From Arthrobacter sp. NtRootA1 (lineage in GTDB: Bacteria; Actinomycetota; Actinomycetes; Actinomycetales; Micrococcaceae): a stretch of 64,000 nucleotides of DNA. Below are positions 1 through 7,915 of the stretch, piece by piece. The notes under the pieces were generated by a model that was not told the DNA's origin, ran no database searches, and was given only the letters and a program-made list of their open reading frames with translations. The stretch's first letter is position 1. The number at the start of each line of letters is the position of its first letter. A program made the position numbers and the translations under genes. The stretch spans positions 4,712,001 to 4,776,000 of the forward strand of contig NZ_AP024630.1 of the NCBI RefSeq assembly GCF_019976975.1, written 5' to 3'.

Positions 1-574
1 GGGCAGACACCTTGGGCCCAACTCCCCACAGCTCCTTGGTGGCCCTGTTCCCCATGACCGTGAGCCAGTTTTCCGCGGTGAGCCTGAAGATCCCGGCAGG
101 TTTGCCGAACCCTGTGGCCACCTTGGCCCTGACCAGGGTGTCGCCGATACCGATGCTGCAATGGAGGCGCGTTCGTTCCAGGACAGCAGCCTGCACCCGC
201 CGCGCGTACGCCTCAGGGTCCGCGGTCTCTATCCCCACAAAGGCTTCATCCCAGCCCAGCACTTGCACGGTTCCGCCGGGCTGCTCCCGCAGGGTGGACA
301 TCACCACGTCCGAGACCGCCAGATAAGCCTCCTGGTCGACGGGAAGGATCACTGCATCTGGCACTTTCCGGGCAGCTATGCGCAGCGGCATTCCAGAACC
401 CACGCCGAACGCTCTGGCTTCATACGATGCCGTGGACACCACAGCACGTTCCGTGGGGTCTCCCCGGCCGCCCACAATGATGGGTTTGCCTGCGAGCTCC
501 GGGCGCCGGAGGACCTCGACGGCCGCAATGAATTGGTCGAGGTCAACGTGCAGTACCCAGGGGATTCCGCTCAC
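1..574 (-). CDS. Y-family DNA polymerase, DinB2-like (3' end outside window)
   Basis: Translesion DNA polymerase fragment. The gene reads leftward off the window, leaving 191 codons with no stop. Near the N-terminus is HVDLDQFIAAVE, the Y-family motif that carries the first metal-binding aspartates (D11, D13). LGWDEAFV supplies the second acidic pair (D109, E110), and ERAVVSTASYEARAFGV is the typical fingers-region sequence. All three catalytic carboxylates are present, so the visible part looks active. Ordinary DinB has two aromatic residues at DxFF; here the second, the steric-gate position, is isoleucine (I16). This DQF-plus-aliphatic pattern is that of mycobacterial DinB2, known to accept ribonucleotides. 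GTG at 574 is chosen as the start; a TTG eight codons upstream is possible. The far half of the protein cannot be assessed. Confidence 0.88.
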   Translation of the reverse strand, partial: MSGIPWVLHVDLDQFIAAVEVLRRPELAGKPIIVGGRGDPTERAVVSTASYEARAFGVGSGMPLRIAARKVPDAVILPVDQEAYLAVSDVVMSTLREQPGGTVQVLGWDEAFVGIETADPEAYARRVQAAVLERTRLHCSIGIGDTLVRAKVATGFGKPAGIFRLTAENWLTVMGNRATKELWGVGPKVSA

Positions 575-613
575 GGCACCAGTTTGCCCCAAGCCGCGGC
601 TTGGACTGTAGCT

Positions 614-699
614 TCCTGACCTTCTTTGAGCCCAGTAGCTCCTGAAATCAACCTATCTGGGGTGCATATCGGCTGGTCAGCCGCCAAACAAGGTCAGGA
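614..699 (+). repeat. 86-bp inverted-end element, copy 1
   Basis: Runs from TCCTGACC to GGTCAGGA, exactly 86 bp. The inverted ends extend inward as TCCTGACCTTCTTTG on the left and the complement of CAAACAAGGTCAGGA on the right (14 of 15 match). It occupies the gap between the divergent polymerase and LysE genes. The core differs from the other three copies, but its right end shares GCCGCCAAA with copy 4. Confidence 0.8.
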
Positions 700-741
700 C
701 CCAACGTGTCCCAGGCACCCGCCTCACCCGCATAAGCTGAG

Positions 742-1368
742 ATGGTGCAGTTTTCACTTTGGCTGGCCCTGGTTGGTGCCGGCACCCTGATCAGTTTCAC
801 TCCCGGCGCCGGCGCGATCTTCACCATGAGCAACTCGCTGAATTCCGGATTCCGACGCTCCATCTGGGGCATCCTCGGCCAGCAATTGGCCTTGGTTATC
901 CACATCGTCATCGTGGCCTTGGGCGTCGGTGTGCTCGTCTCCAATTCGCCCGTGATCTTCAACGTCATCCGCTACGCCGGCGCTGCCTACCTTGTGTACC
1001 TTGGCATCCGGCAGTTCCTGCACAAGCCTGATCTGGACAAAGAGCAGATCGATGACAAGAAGAACGAGCCCGCACTGTCCATGTTCCAGAGGGGTGTTTG
1101 GGTCAATCTGCTCAATCCCAAGGCAATCGTCTTCTTCCTGGCTTTCATGCCGCAGTTCATCCGCCCGGACCAACCCCTGCTTCAGCAATACGCCGTGCTG
1201 ACCGCCACCGTCCTGGCGATCGACATCATGGTCATGTGGTTCTTCTTTGCCTTAGCCGCCCGTTCCTTCCAGCGCTTCACCCACGATCAGCGAGGCCAGA
1301 AGGTCCTCAACCGGATCTTTGGTTGCCTGTTCGTGCTGGTCGGTATCCTGCTCGCAACCATCCACTAA
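742..1368 (+). CDS. LysE/RhtB family amino-acid exporter
   Basis: 208-residue inner-membrane protein of the LysE/RhtB superfamily, which exports amino acids or homoserine-type compounds by proton exchange. The family signature FTPGAGAIFTMSNSLNSG lies near residues 19-36, where PGP/PGA is usual in the first helix region. NLLNPKAIVFFLAFMPQF (about 122-139) is the second conserved block, before two C-terminal membrane segments. Length is normal for the family (200-210 residues). It stands alone, convergent with the downstream LacI gene and separated from it by only 17 bp. The substrate cannot be told from sequence. Confidence 0.9.
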   Translation: MVQFSLWLALVGAGTLISFTPGAGAIFTMSNSLNSGFRRSIWGILGQQLALVIHIVIVALGVGVLVSNSPVIFNVIRYAGAAYLVYLGIRQFLHKPDLDKEQIDDKKNEPALSMFQRGVWVNLLNPKAIVFFLAFMPQFIRPDQPLLQQYAVLTATVLAIDIMVMWFFFALAARSFQRFTHDQRGQKVLNRIFGCLFVLVGILLATIH

Positions 1369-1385
1369 CCGAACCAAAAGGCGCG

Positions 1386-2420
1386 CTAGCCCAGCGACGT
1401 AGAACCGCGAACCACCAGTGAGCTCTCCAGCGTCACGTGGGGCTCCACCAAATCCCGGCCTTCCATCAGCCCGCGGAGTTGCTCACCGGCCTTTCGTCCA
1501 AGCGGGGTCGCGGGCAGGTGCACGCTTGTGAGACTGGGATTGCTGGTGGCTGAATACGGGAGGTCATCAAAGCCCGCCACAGCCAGTTCGGCAGGAATCC
1601 GTACGCCCGCCACGCGCGCTTCCTGCAGCACGCCATACGCATGGGTGTCGGTACCGCAGACGACGGCGGTCACCCCCTCACGCTGCCACGTGGGCCAAGC
1701 GTCGGCGAACGCGGCGGCGGCAGCACCGACGTCGATCGCGGTACTGATGACGTGCCCATCGGCTACCGAAAGCCCGCACGCGGCGGCCTCCTCAAGGAAG
1801 GCTTCCCTGCGCAGGTGGAAAGTGGTGGTGCCGGTAATGCCGTCCACGTAGGCGGCGCGGGTATGTCCAGACGCTGCGAGGTGCCGTGCCAACTCACGTG
1901 CGCCTTGCGCGACGTCGAGGTTTACGGACGGGGCGTAGGACTCGAGGCCGGGGGCATCAAGGAGCACAAGTGGTCCGGCCGCGGACAGGTCCTGAAGAAA
2001 CTTAGCACTCGGGGCGCCCACGAGCAGGCCAGCCGGACGAAGTGCCAACAACTTGCGGACATCCTCGGCCTGCGGCGACTCCCCGGCGTCGGTCACCGAG
2101 AGCAGCAGTTGGTATTCCGGGCCGAGAGATTCCCGCACTCCGGCGATGACGTTGGCGAAGAAGGGGTTGGACACGTCCGGCGTCACGAGAATAACGATGG
2201 AGCTGACTCCGCGAGCCAGCGAACTTCCAATGCTGTCAACCACATAGCCAAGTTCGGCGATCGCGGAGCGGACCCGGGAGATGTTGTCCTCGGAGACCCG
2301 TCCTTGCGTCTTGCCGTTGGCCACCAAGGACACAGTGGCGGTTGAAACGCCGGCCCGTGCCGCCACCATGGCAGCGGTCACACGGGGCGCACGGGCGTTC
2401 CGTCGGTCCAAGGTATCCAT
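1386..2420 (-). CDS. LacI-family repressor of the nucleoside operon
   Basis: 344-residue LacI/GalR regulator. The N-terminal helix-turn-helix reads VTAAMVAARAGVSTATVSLV (about 14-33), followed by the hinge region and a periplasmic-binding-protein-like effector domain ending in the typical AVAGFDDLPYS block. It is divergent from a nucleoside hydrolase, MFS transporter and ribokinase operon, with two LacI-type operators in the 175-bp gap. In Corynebacterium glutamicum the same gene types form the uriR-rbsK1-uriT-uriH uridine locus, so a UriR-like role is inferred. The effector is not visible in the sequence. Confidence 0.9.
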   Translation of the reverse strand: MDTLDRRNARAPRVTAAMVAARAGVSTATVSLVANGKTQGRVSEDNISRVRSAIAELGYVVDSIGSSLARGVSSIVILVTPDVSNPFFANVIAGVRESLGPEYQLLLSVTDAGESPQAEDVRKLLALRPAGLLVGAPSAKFLQDLSAAGPLVLLDAPGLESYAPSVNLDVAQGARELARHLAASGHTRAAYVDGITGTTTFHLRREAFLEEAAACGLSVADGHVISTAIDVGAAAAAFADAWPTWQREGVTAVVCGTDTHAYGVLQEARVAGVRIPAELAVAGFDDLPYSATSNPSLTSVHLPATPLGRKAGEQLRGLMEGRDLVEPHVTLESSLVVRGSTSLG

Positions 2421-2466
2421 GCATCGATCGTAGCGTCGTTGCAGCCCTCACAAATGCCGCATGGCA

Positions 2467-2501
2467 TCAAGCGCTTGACGCAATCCACGTTAAGCGTTTG
2501 A
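2467..2501. promoter_or_regulatory. Twin LacI-type operators
   Basis: Perfect 12-bp palindrome TCAAGCGCTTGA at 2467-2478 and a close match TTAAGCGTTTGA at 2490-2501. Their centres are 23 bp apart. The central pattern AAGCGnTT is typical of LacI-family sites. They lie between the divergent regulator and the nucleoside hydrolase operon, so both transcription units could be repressed. Confidence 0.75.
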
Positions 2502-2595
2502 CGTAACTCATGATGCAGTGCCAGAATCACCCTGAATGCTTACCGCCCTGCTTCCGGCAAGAACCTGGCAGGCCCCAATGACGTGGAGAGAAAAC

Positions 2596-3627
2596 GTGGA
2601 CCCTAAACCCATGACAGCACGCAAGAAGATCATTCTTGACTGCGACCCTGGCCATGACGACGCCGTGGCATTGCTTCTGGCCCACGGCAACCCGGACATC
2701 GAGCTCCTGGCAGTGACAACCGTGGTGGGAAACCAGACCCTGGAGAAGGTCACACGCAACGCCCTCTCGGTAGCCACCATTGCCGGCATCACAGGCGTCC
2801 CGTTCGCCGCCGGCTGCGACCGTCCCCTGGTCCGCACCATCGAAACGGCACCCAGCATCCACGGCGACTCCGGCATGGATGGTCCGGAGCAACCCGAGTC
2901 CGCAATCGAGCTGGACCCGCGCCACGCCGTCGACCTCATCATCGAAACCGTCATGGCACATGAGCCCGGCACAGTCACCCTGGTCCCCACCGCAGGGCTG
3001 ACCAACATCGCCATGGCTGCCCGCAAGGAACCACGCATCGTGGAGCGCGTCAAGGAAGTTGTCCTCATGGGCGGCGGCTACCACGTGGGCAACTGGAGCG
3101 CCGTGGCGGAGTTCAACATCATCATCGACCCCGAGGCCGCCCACATTGTGTTCAACGAAAAGTGGCCCGTGGTGATGGTGGGCCTGGACCTCACGCACCA
3201 AGCGCTGGCTACGGACGAGGTAGTGGACAGGATCGCGTCCATCGGAACCAAGCCTGCCAAATTCGTGCTTGAACTGATGGAGTTCTTCAAGAAGACCTAC
3301 AAGGACGCCCAAGGCTTCGATTTCCCGCCGGTCCACGATCCGTGCGCGGTGGCCTACGTCATCGACCCCACCGTGATGACCACGCGCAAGGTCCCGGTGG
3401 ACATCGAACTGCAGGGCAAGCTCACTCTCGGGATGACGGTGGCCGACTTCCGCGCACCCGCTCCTGAAGACTGCCACACCTCGGTTGCGGTTGACCTGGA
3501 CCACAAGAAGTTCTGGGATCTGGTCACCGACGCGATTGTCAGGATTGGCGAACCAACGCACGACGGCGGAGCTGAAGCCACCGCTGCTGCTGAAACCGCC
3601 GGTGTACTCGCAGGAGAGGCAAAGTAA
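2596..3627 (+). CDS. Inosine/uridine-preferring nucleoside hydrolase
   Basis: Hydrolyses the N-glycosidic bond of ribonucleosides to free base plus ribose. The family signature DCDPGHDDAVA (about residues 15-25) carries the calcium-binding aspartates, and PVHDPCAVAY near residue 246 holds the conserved active-site histidine and aspartate. The GTG start is chosen because GGAGAG lies 5 bp upstream; an earlier in-frame ATG lacks a site. The protein is 343 residues with a slightly long Ala/Glu-rich tail. It opens an operon with an MFS transporter (stop and start overlap at TAATG) and ribokinase. This suits import, cleavage and phosphorylation of the released ribose. Uridine preference is inferred from the operon only. 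Confidence 0.93.
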   Translation: MDPKPMTARKKIILDCDPGHDDAVALLLAHGNPDIELLAVTTVVGNQTLEKVTRNALSVATIAGITGVPFAAGCDRPLVRTIETAPSIHGDSGMDGPEQPESAIELDPRHAVDLIIETVMAHEPGTVTLVPTAGLTNIAMAARKEPRIVERVKEVVLMGGGYHVGNWSAVAEFNIIIDPEAAHIVFNEKWPVVMVGLDLTHQALATDEVVDRIASIGTKPAKFVLELMEFFKKTYKDAQGFDFPPVHDPCAVAYVIDPTVMTTRKVPVDIELQGKLTLGMTVADFRAPAPEDCHTSVAVDLDHKKFWDLVTDAIVRIGEPTHDGGAEATAAAETAGVLAGEAK

Positions 3628-5081
3628 TGTCTTCGCTCGCAGAAACCAAGTCCTCCCGCGGCAACGTAACCGCGCTCATGGTCGCCCTGCTGGCAGCCTG
3701 CGTTGCGTTCCAGCTCAACGCCTCCATGCTCAGCCCTGCCTTGGTCACCATGGGCAACGAGCTCCAGACTGACCAAGCCACCATCGGCCTCTCCCAGACC
3801 TGGTTCTTCACCGCCGCAGCCCTGTTCTCCCTCTTCCTCCCCCGCCTTAGCGACATCGTGGGCCGCAAGAAGATCCTTGTGGGCATGATGCTCCTGATGG
3901 CGGTCGGTTCGGTCGTTGCGGCACTCGCACCCGATGTCACGTGGCTCTTCGTAGGCCGCATCATCCAGGGCGTCAGCGGTCCCACTGTCCCGCTCTGCCT
4001 CATCATGCTCCGCTCCGCAGTGAGCAATCCGCGCAAATACGGCACCCTCATGGGCCTGATCACAGCAGTCAACGGTGGCGTTGCCGGCGTCGACTCCTTC
4101 GTGGGGGGTTACTTCGCCGAGAACTTCGGATTCCGCAGCATTTTCTGGCTCATGGTCGCCTTGGCCCTGGTGGCAACAGTCCTGATTGCCGTCCTTGCGG
4201 GCGAGAGCAAGCCTGCTGCCGGAACCACTATGGACTGGCTGGGCGTGTTCTTCATCGTGATCGCGGTGGGCGCCCTCCTGACAGCCTTGAACGAAGGCTC
4301 CAAACTGGCCACGGCCTTCGACGCGGGAACATTAACGCTGGCCATTGGCCTGATCCTGGTTGCCGCCGTCGCGTTCTTCGCCTTCTGGACCGTTGAAAAG
4401 CGCGCCAAGCAGCCCATGGTGGAAACCGTACACCTGCGGCAGCGTTCCACGTGGGCACCGCTTTTGACCACCACACTGACCATGACCGGCATCTTTGCGG
4501 TCATCAATGGGATCGTCCCGGCGTTTGTTCAGGCAGCCGAACCGGGCTTCGGCGTCGGCCCCACCGAGATGTCACTCATGATCCTCACCCCGTACGCACT
4601 GCTGGGTTGGCTCTTCGGCCCGATCAGCGGCAGGCTCGCCCCGGTCCTCGGCTACACGAAGGTCCTTCGCATCGGCCTGCTTGGCAGCCTCGTGGCTTTG
4701 GGAATTATCGCGTTCTTCGGCCTCAACAACCTGCCAATGATGATCGTGGGCACGGCCTTGCTGGGCATCATGTACGCCGGTACCGTCAACATCATGCTGA
4801 ACGGACTGGGCGTAGTCCTCTCGCCCCAAGGCAACCCGGGCTTCCTCCCCGGAATGAACGCGGGCGCTTTCAACCTTGGTGCCGGCCTAAGCTTCCTGGT
4901 ACTGCCCGCGGTCCTCGTTGCGACGTCCGCACTGGGTGACGCAAAGGCGTCGTACCTCACCGTTGTGGTGGTGGGTCTAGCCATCACCCTTGCCGCCTTC
5001 GCCGCCTCGCTACTGATCCCCAAACCACTCGACGCAGAGGTTACAGAGGCAGAGCCGATCGAAGCTGAGATCGCCAAATGA
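3627..5081 (+). CDS. MFS transporter, probable nucleoside importer
   Basis: 484-residue major facilitator protein. The loop RLSDIVGRKK (about 72-81) is the MFS signature between helices 2 and 3, and RIIQGVSGPTVPL follows in helix 4. Hydrophobic segments suggest 12-14 membrane spans, with an acidic cytoplasmic tail. It sits between the nucleoside hydrolase and ribokinase, overlapping both by a few bases, so it is very likely the dedicated nucleoside permease (compare UriT of corynebacteria). The family alone would also fit a drug exporter; the operon argues against that. Confidence 0.85.
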   Translation: MSSLAETKSSRGNVTALMVALLAACVAFQLNASMLSPALVTMGNELQTDQATIGLSQTWFFTAAALFSLFLPRLSDIVGRKKILVGMMLLMAVGSVVAALAPDVTWLFVGRIIQGVSGPTVPLCLIMLRSAVSNPRKYGTLMGLITAVNGGVAGVDSFVGGYFAENFGFRSIFWLMVALALVATVLIAVLAGESKPAAGTTMDWLGVFFIVIAVGALLTALNEGSKLATAFDAGTLTLAIGLILVAAVAFFAFWTVEKRAKQPMVETVHLRQRSTWAPLLTTTLTMTGIFAVINGIVPAFVQAAEPGFGVGPTEMSLMILTPYALLGWLFGPISGRLAPVLGYTKVLRIGLLGSLVALGIIAFFGLNNLPMMIVGTALLGIMYAGTVNIMLNGLGVVLSPQGNPGFLPGMNAGAFNLGAGLSFLVLPAVLVATSALGDAKASYLTVVVVGLAITLAAFAASLLIPKPLDAEVTEAEPIEAEIAK

Positions 5082-6049
5082 GCACCGATACCAGCGCGCC
5101 AACGGCGGGGATCGTCGTCGTCGGCTCCCTGAACGCCGATCTGACCATCTACTGCGACCGCCTTCCCAAGCCCGGCGAGACCGTCCACGGCAATGGCTTC
5201 GCCGTAAACCCCGGCGGCAAGAGCGCCAATCAGGCGGTGGCGGCCAGCAAGCTCGGCGCCCAGGTCAGCCTGGTGGGCGCAGTGGGCGATGACGCCAACG
5301 GCAGCATGCTCCTGGACTCCACCGCCGACGCCGGCGTGGACGTCACCCGCGTCAGGCGCTCGGACGCCGCGACCGGCGTCGCGGTCATCTCGGTGGATGC
5401 CAGCGGCGAGAACAGCATCATCATCTCGGCCGGGGCAAACGGGACCCTAACCCCGGCAGACGTGCGCGCGGCAGCGGACGCCATCAAGAATGCTGCGGTG
5501 GTCTGCCTCTGCCTTGAAGTCGCGATCGATACTGTGATCGCCGCTGCGCAAGCAGGGCACGACGCCGGCGCTACCGTCTTGTTGAACCTCTCGCCTTATG
5601 CGGAGGTACCCGAGGTTCTGGCCGAGTTGAGCGACGTGCTGCTGGTCAATGCGCACGAGGCCTCACTGTTCCTTGGTGGCGAAGCCGACGTTCCTGACGC
5701 CGACGCGAAGGCCGAAGCCTGGGAACCGGTACGGAGCCAGTTTGCTGACAGGGGTTTGCAGCGCGTGCTTGTGACGCTGGGCGCCCACGGATCTGTTGTG
5801 CTGGATTCGTTGGCCCAGGGCACACAGGACCAGATCACCCGGATTGCCCCTACCCGGGTTTCCGCCGTAGACACGACCGGTGCCGGCGACGCCTTCACGG
5901 GAGCCGTCGCGGCACGCCTGGCTGCCGGAGAATCCCTCGCGGACGCTGCCGGCTTTGCCTCAGTGGCTGCCGCGTTGGCCGCCACGAAGAAGGGCACCCA
6001 GGCCGCCTACCCGACGCTTGCCCAGGTAGAGCAGTTGCGGGGGGTTTAG
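5078..6049 (+). CDS. rbsK: Ribokinase
   Basis: PfkB-family sugar kinase of 323 residues that phosphorylates ribose at O5 to ribose 5-phosphate. The N-terminus VVGSLNADLTIYCDRLPKPG and the following NPGGKSANQAVAASKLG are the ribokinase substrate-lid block. DTTGAGDAFTGA (about 265-276) is the PfkB C-terminal signature with the catalytic aspartate and anion hole. The ATGA overlap with the transporter points to translational coupling. In this operon it takes the ribose released by the nucleoside hydrolase. Confidence 0.93.
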   Translation: MSTDTSAPTAGIVVVGSLNADLTIYCDRLPKPGETVHGNGFAVNPGGKSANQAVAASKLGAQVSLVGAVGDDANGSMLLDSTADAGVDVTRVRRSDAATGVAVISVDASGENSIIISAGANGTLTPADVRAAADAIKNAAVVCLCLEVAIDTVIAAAQAGHDAGATVLLNLSPYAEVPEVLAELSDVLLVNAHEASLFLGGEADVPDADAKAEAWEPVRSQFADRGLQRVLVTLGAHGSVVLDSLAQGTQDQITRIAPTRVSAVDTTGAGDAFTGAVAARLAAGESLADAAGFASVAAALAATKKGTQAAYPTLAQVEQLRGV

Positions 6050-6131
6050 TCCCACACAATTAGGGGACAGGACCTGTTCTGCTAAGGCGTCAATGGAGCG
6101 GGTGTTGTCCCCTGGTTGGATAAGGCTTGGG

Positions 6132-6485
6132 TTAGCCGGCCTTGCGCGCTGCGCGCTGGGCTGAGCGCTCCGCTGCCTTGCGGCTCAGCGCGCCGTGGCC
6201 CGCGAACAGCCTCGGGACGACGAAGTAGACCGCCGTGGGAACAACGAACGCCGTCAGGACGAGCGCGCGCAGCACCGGGTGCCATGGCTCCATGATCGGC
6301 CCGAGCAAGAGCATGCCGATGGAAACCAAGGGGAAGATCGCGATCCATGTGATCAGGGCGCGCATGTGCACGGACGGCGCCTGGGGCCGCGCCTGCGACG
6401 GCGCTTCAGGCCGCGCAGAAGCAATGGTCTCCGGGGCAGTCGCCGGCTCGGCAGCGTCGATTTCGGTAGCAGCTTGAGTGGTCAT
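6132..6485 (-). CDS. Small two-helix membrane protein of unknown function
   Basis: 117-residue protein not matched to a named family with confidence. It has a Glu/Ala/Pro-rich N-terminal 45 residues, then two predicted membrane helices (ALITWIAIFPLVSIGMLLLG and ALVLTAFVVPTAVYFVVPRL) and a basic Arg/Ala C-terminus. The ATG at 6485 is preferred because GGAG lies 6 bp upstream; a TTG 12 bp earlier is not needed. It is divergent from a TetR regulator, with a matching operator-like palindrome on its own promoter side, so it is probably that regulator's target. This resembles small membrane proteins paired with TetR regulators in related genera. Confidence 0.75.
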   Translation of the reverse strand: MTTQAATEIDAAEPATAPETIASARPEAPSQARPQAPSVHMRALITWIAIFPLVSIGMLLLGPIMEPWHPVLRALVLTAFVVPTAVYFVVPRLFAGHGALSRKAAERSAQRAARKAG

Positions 6486-6494
6486 GGCATTCTC

Positions 6495-6508
6495 CAACCA
6501 GATAGTTG
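6495..6508. promoter_or_regulatory. TetR operator candidate 1
   Basis: CAACCAGATAGTTG is an imperfect palindrome, CAACCA/TAGTTG with 2-bp centre. It overlaps the ribosome-binding region of the leftward membrane-protein gene and shares its half-site TAGTTG with the second site. Confidence 0.6.
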
Positions 6509-6550
6509 CAATTAGCTTGGTTTCACCATAACCGCACTCGACACCAAATA

Positions 6551-6564
6551 CAACTACTTAGTTG
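6551..6564. promoter_or_regulatory. TetR operator candidate 2
   Basis: CAACTACTTAGTTG has perfect half-sites CAACTA/TAGTTG around a 2-bp centre. It lies 20 bp before the TetR start, as expected for autorepression. Its spacing to site 1 is 56 bp, about five helical turns. Confidence 0.65.
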
Positions 6565-6584
6565 GGAAATGGTAATCTGTATTT

Positions 6585-7223
6585 ATGGCATGGGACATAG
6601 AACGCACCAAGTCACTGCTGCTCGAGGCGGCGACGTCCGAGTTTTGCACGCGGGGACTTGCCGGAGCCCGCATTGATCGCATCGCCGCAGAGGCGGGCGT
6701 CAACAAAGAACGCATCTACCAGTACTTCGGCAACAAGAACGGCCTTTTTGACGCCGTTATCGTCGCCGCTCTCAGCTCCCTCATGGATGAAGTTCCCATC
6801 CACGGCGAGGGACCAGAGGCCATGGCCAACTATGCGGGCCGCCTGTTCGATCATCATCAAGAGGACGCCACCGCACCGCGGCTCCTCTTCTGGGAAGGTT
6901 TGGAACGCGGCACGGAAGTTGTGGGCCTGCCCAAACGGATGGCCAACTGTGCGTCCAAGGTCAACAGCACCATTGCAGCCCTTCCCGGAATATCAAGGGA
7001 AGATGCCGGTGATCTCCTCATCACCATCGTGAGTCTTTGCGATACCGCCCCCGTGCTGCCCGCACTCGATGGACTCATGGCTGGGAACGATCCCGGCCGC
7101 CTCAAGAGGCGACGCGCCGCCGTCGTACGTACCGTTTACCTGGCCGCCTCCGCGCTGGCTACCGAGGCAGCATCTTCCGGATCGTCGGCCACAGAAATTG
7201 CGCCTGCTCCAGTGGTCCCGTAG
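6585..7223 (+). CDS. TetR-family transcriptional regulator
   Basis: 212-residue regulator. The N-terminal domain has the classic TetR helix-turn-helix: FCTRGLAGARIDRIAAEAGV then NKERIYQYFGNKNGLFDAVI (about 21-60). The C-terminal domain, with EGLERGTEVVGLPKRM, is the variable ligand/dimer domain. Two matching 14-bp palindromes stand in the 100-bp gap to the divergent small membrane protein gene, so it probably controls itself and that gene. The inducer is unknown. Confidence 0.9.
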   Translation: MAWDIERTKSLLLEAATSEFCTRGLAGARIDRIAAEAGVNKERIYQYFGNKNGLFDAVIVAALSSLMDEVPIHGEGPEAMANYAGRLFDHHQEDATAPRLLFWEGLERGTEVVGLPKRMANCASKVNSTIAALPGISREDAGDLLITIVSLCDTAPVLPALDGLMAGNDPGRLKRRRAAVVRTVYLAASALATEAASSGSSATEIAPAPVVP

Positions 7224-7333
7224 CCACATTCACTGCCCGCCCCATACACCCTGTGACAGCTTTGACAGGAAAAGTGACTTCGTTGTGAAGTGGCCCCTAG
7301 CCAAGAAGGGGTGCCATCAACCATGCTTGCTGC

Positions 7334-7915
7334 ATGTACTCAACGACGAGCCCATACCGCATCATCACGGTCTGCACCGGAAACATCTGCCGCTCGCCCA
7401 TGGCAGCGCTCATGCTTACCGAAGCCTTCGAAGCGGAAGGGCTCGGCAAGCTGGTAGTGGTCGACTCAGCGGGCACCACCGGGTACGAGGTGGGGCGCCC
7501 CATCGATCCCCGGGCGGCCCGCAAACTAACCGCCCACCACATCGCGTCCGAGGACCACGTCGCACGCAAGTGGCGGCGCGAGTGGTTCGCTGAGCGGGAT
7601 CTCATCCTGGCACTGGACGTCGATCATTTCGGCTGGCTTCAGGAGGGCGCGCCGGATCGCGAATCGCTGGCCAAAGTCCGGATGCTGCGCAGCTTCGATC
7701 CCATGATGATTGGGCGCAGTTCCCTGGATTTGGGCATCGAGGATCCTTGGTATGGCGGCCACACCGACTTCGAGAACACCTGGACCCTTATCAAAGCCGC
7801 TATTCCAGGCATTGTGCGCCACGTGAGCGCTGAAATTGCGGAAGACTCCGGGAGTAGCGCCAGCGACTCCCGAGACGGAGCCACCGAGCACCAGCAGGTA
7901 ACCTCTATGTCATGA
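7334..7915 (+). CDS. Low-molecular-weight protein tyrosine phosphatase
   Basis: 193-residue cysteine phosphatase. The P-loop CTGNICRS (C14 to R20, the C-x5-R signature) is at the N-terminus as the family requires, and DPWYG near residue 139 carries the general acid aspartate. The core is about 165 residues; the remaining Ser/Asp/Glu-rich tail looks disordered. It dephosphorylates phosphotyrosine proteins, or possibly arginine-phosphate in some homologues. Its ATGA overlap with the next gene, a P-loop kinase fused to PabB, suggests co-translation, but no functional link is known. Confidence 0.9.
   Translation: MYSTTSPYRIITVCTGNICRSPMAALMLTEAFEAEGLGKLVVVDSAGTTGYEVGRPIDPRAARKLTAHHIASEDHVARKWRREWFAERDLILALDVDHFGWLQEGAPDRESLAKVRMLRSFDPMMIGRSSLDLGIEDPWYGGHTDFENTWTLIKAAIPGIVRHVSAEIAEDSGSSASDSRDGATEHQQVTSMS

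Noticed and set aside
2527..3561. 344-residue open frame opposite the nucleoside hydrolase
   Set aside because: Shadow frame, His/Gly/Val-rich with no domain; start overlaps the operon genes.
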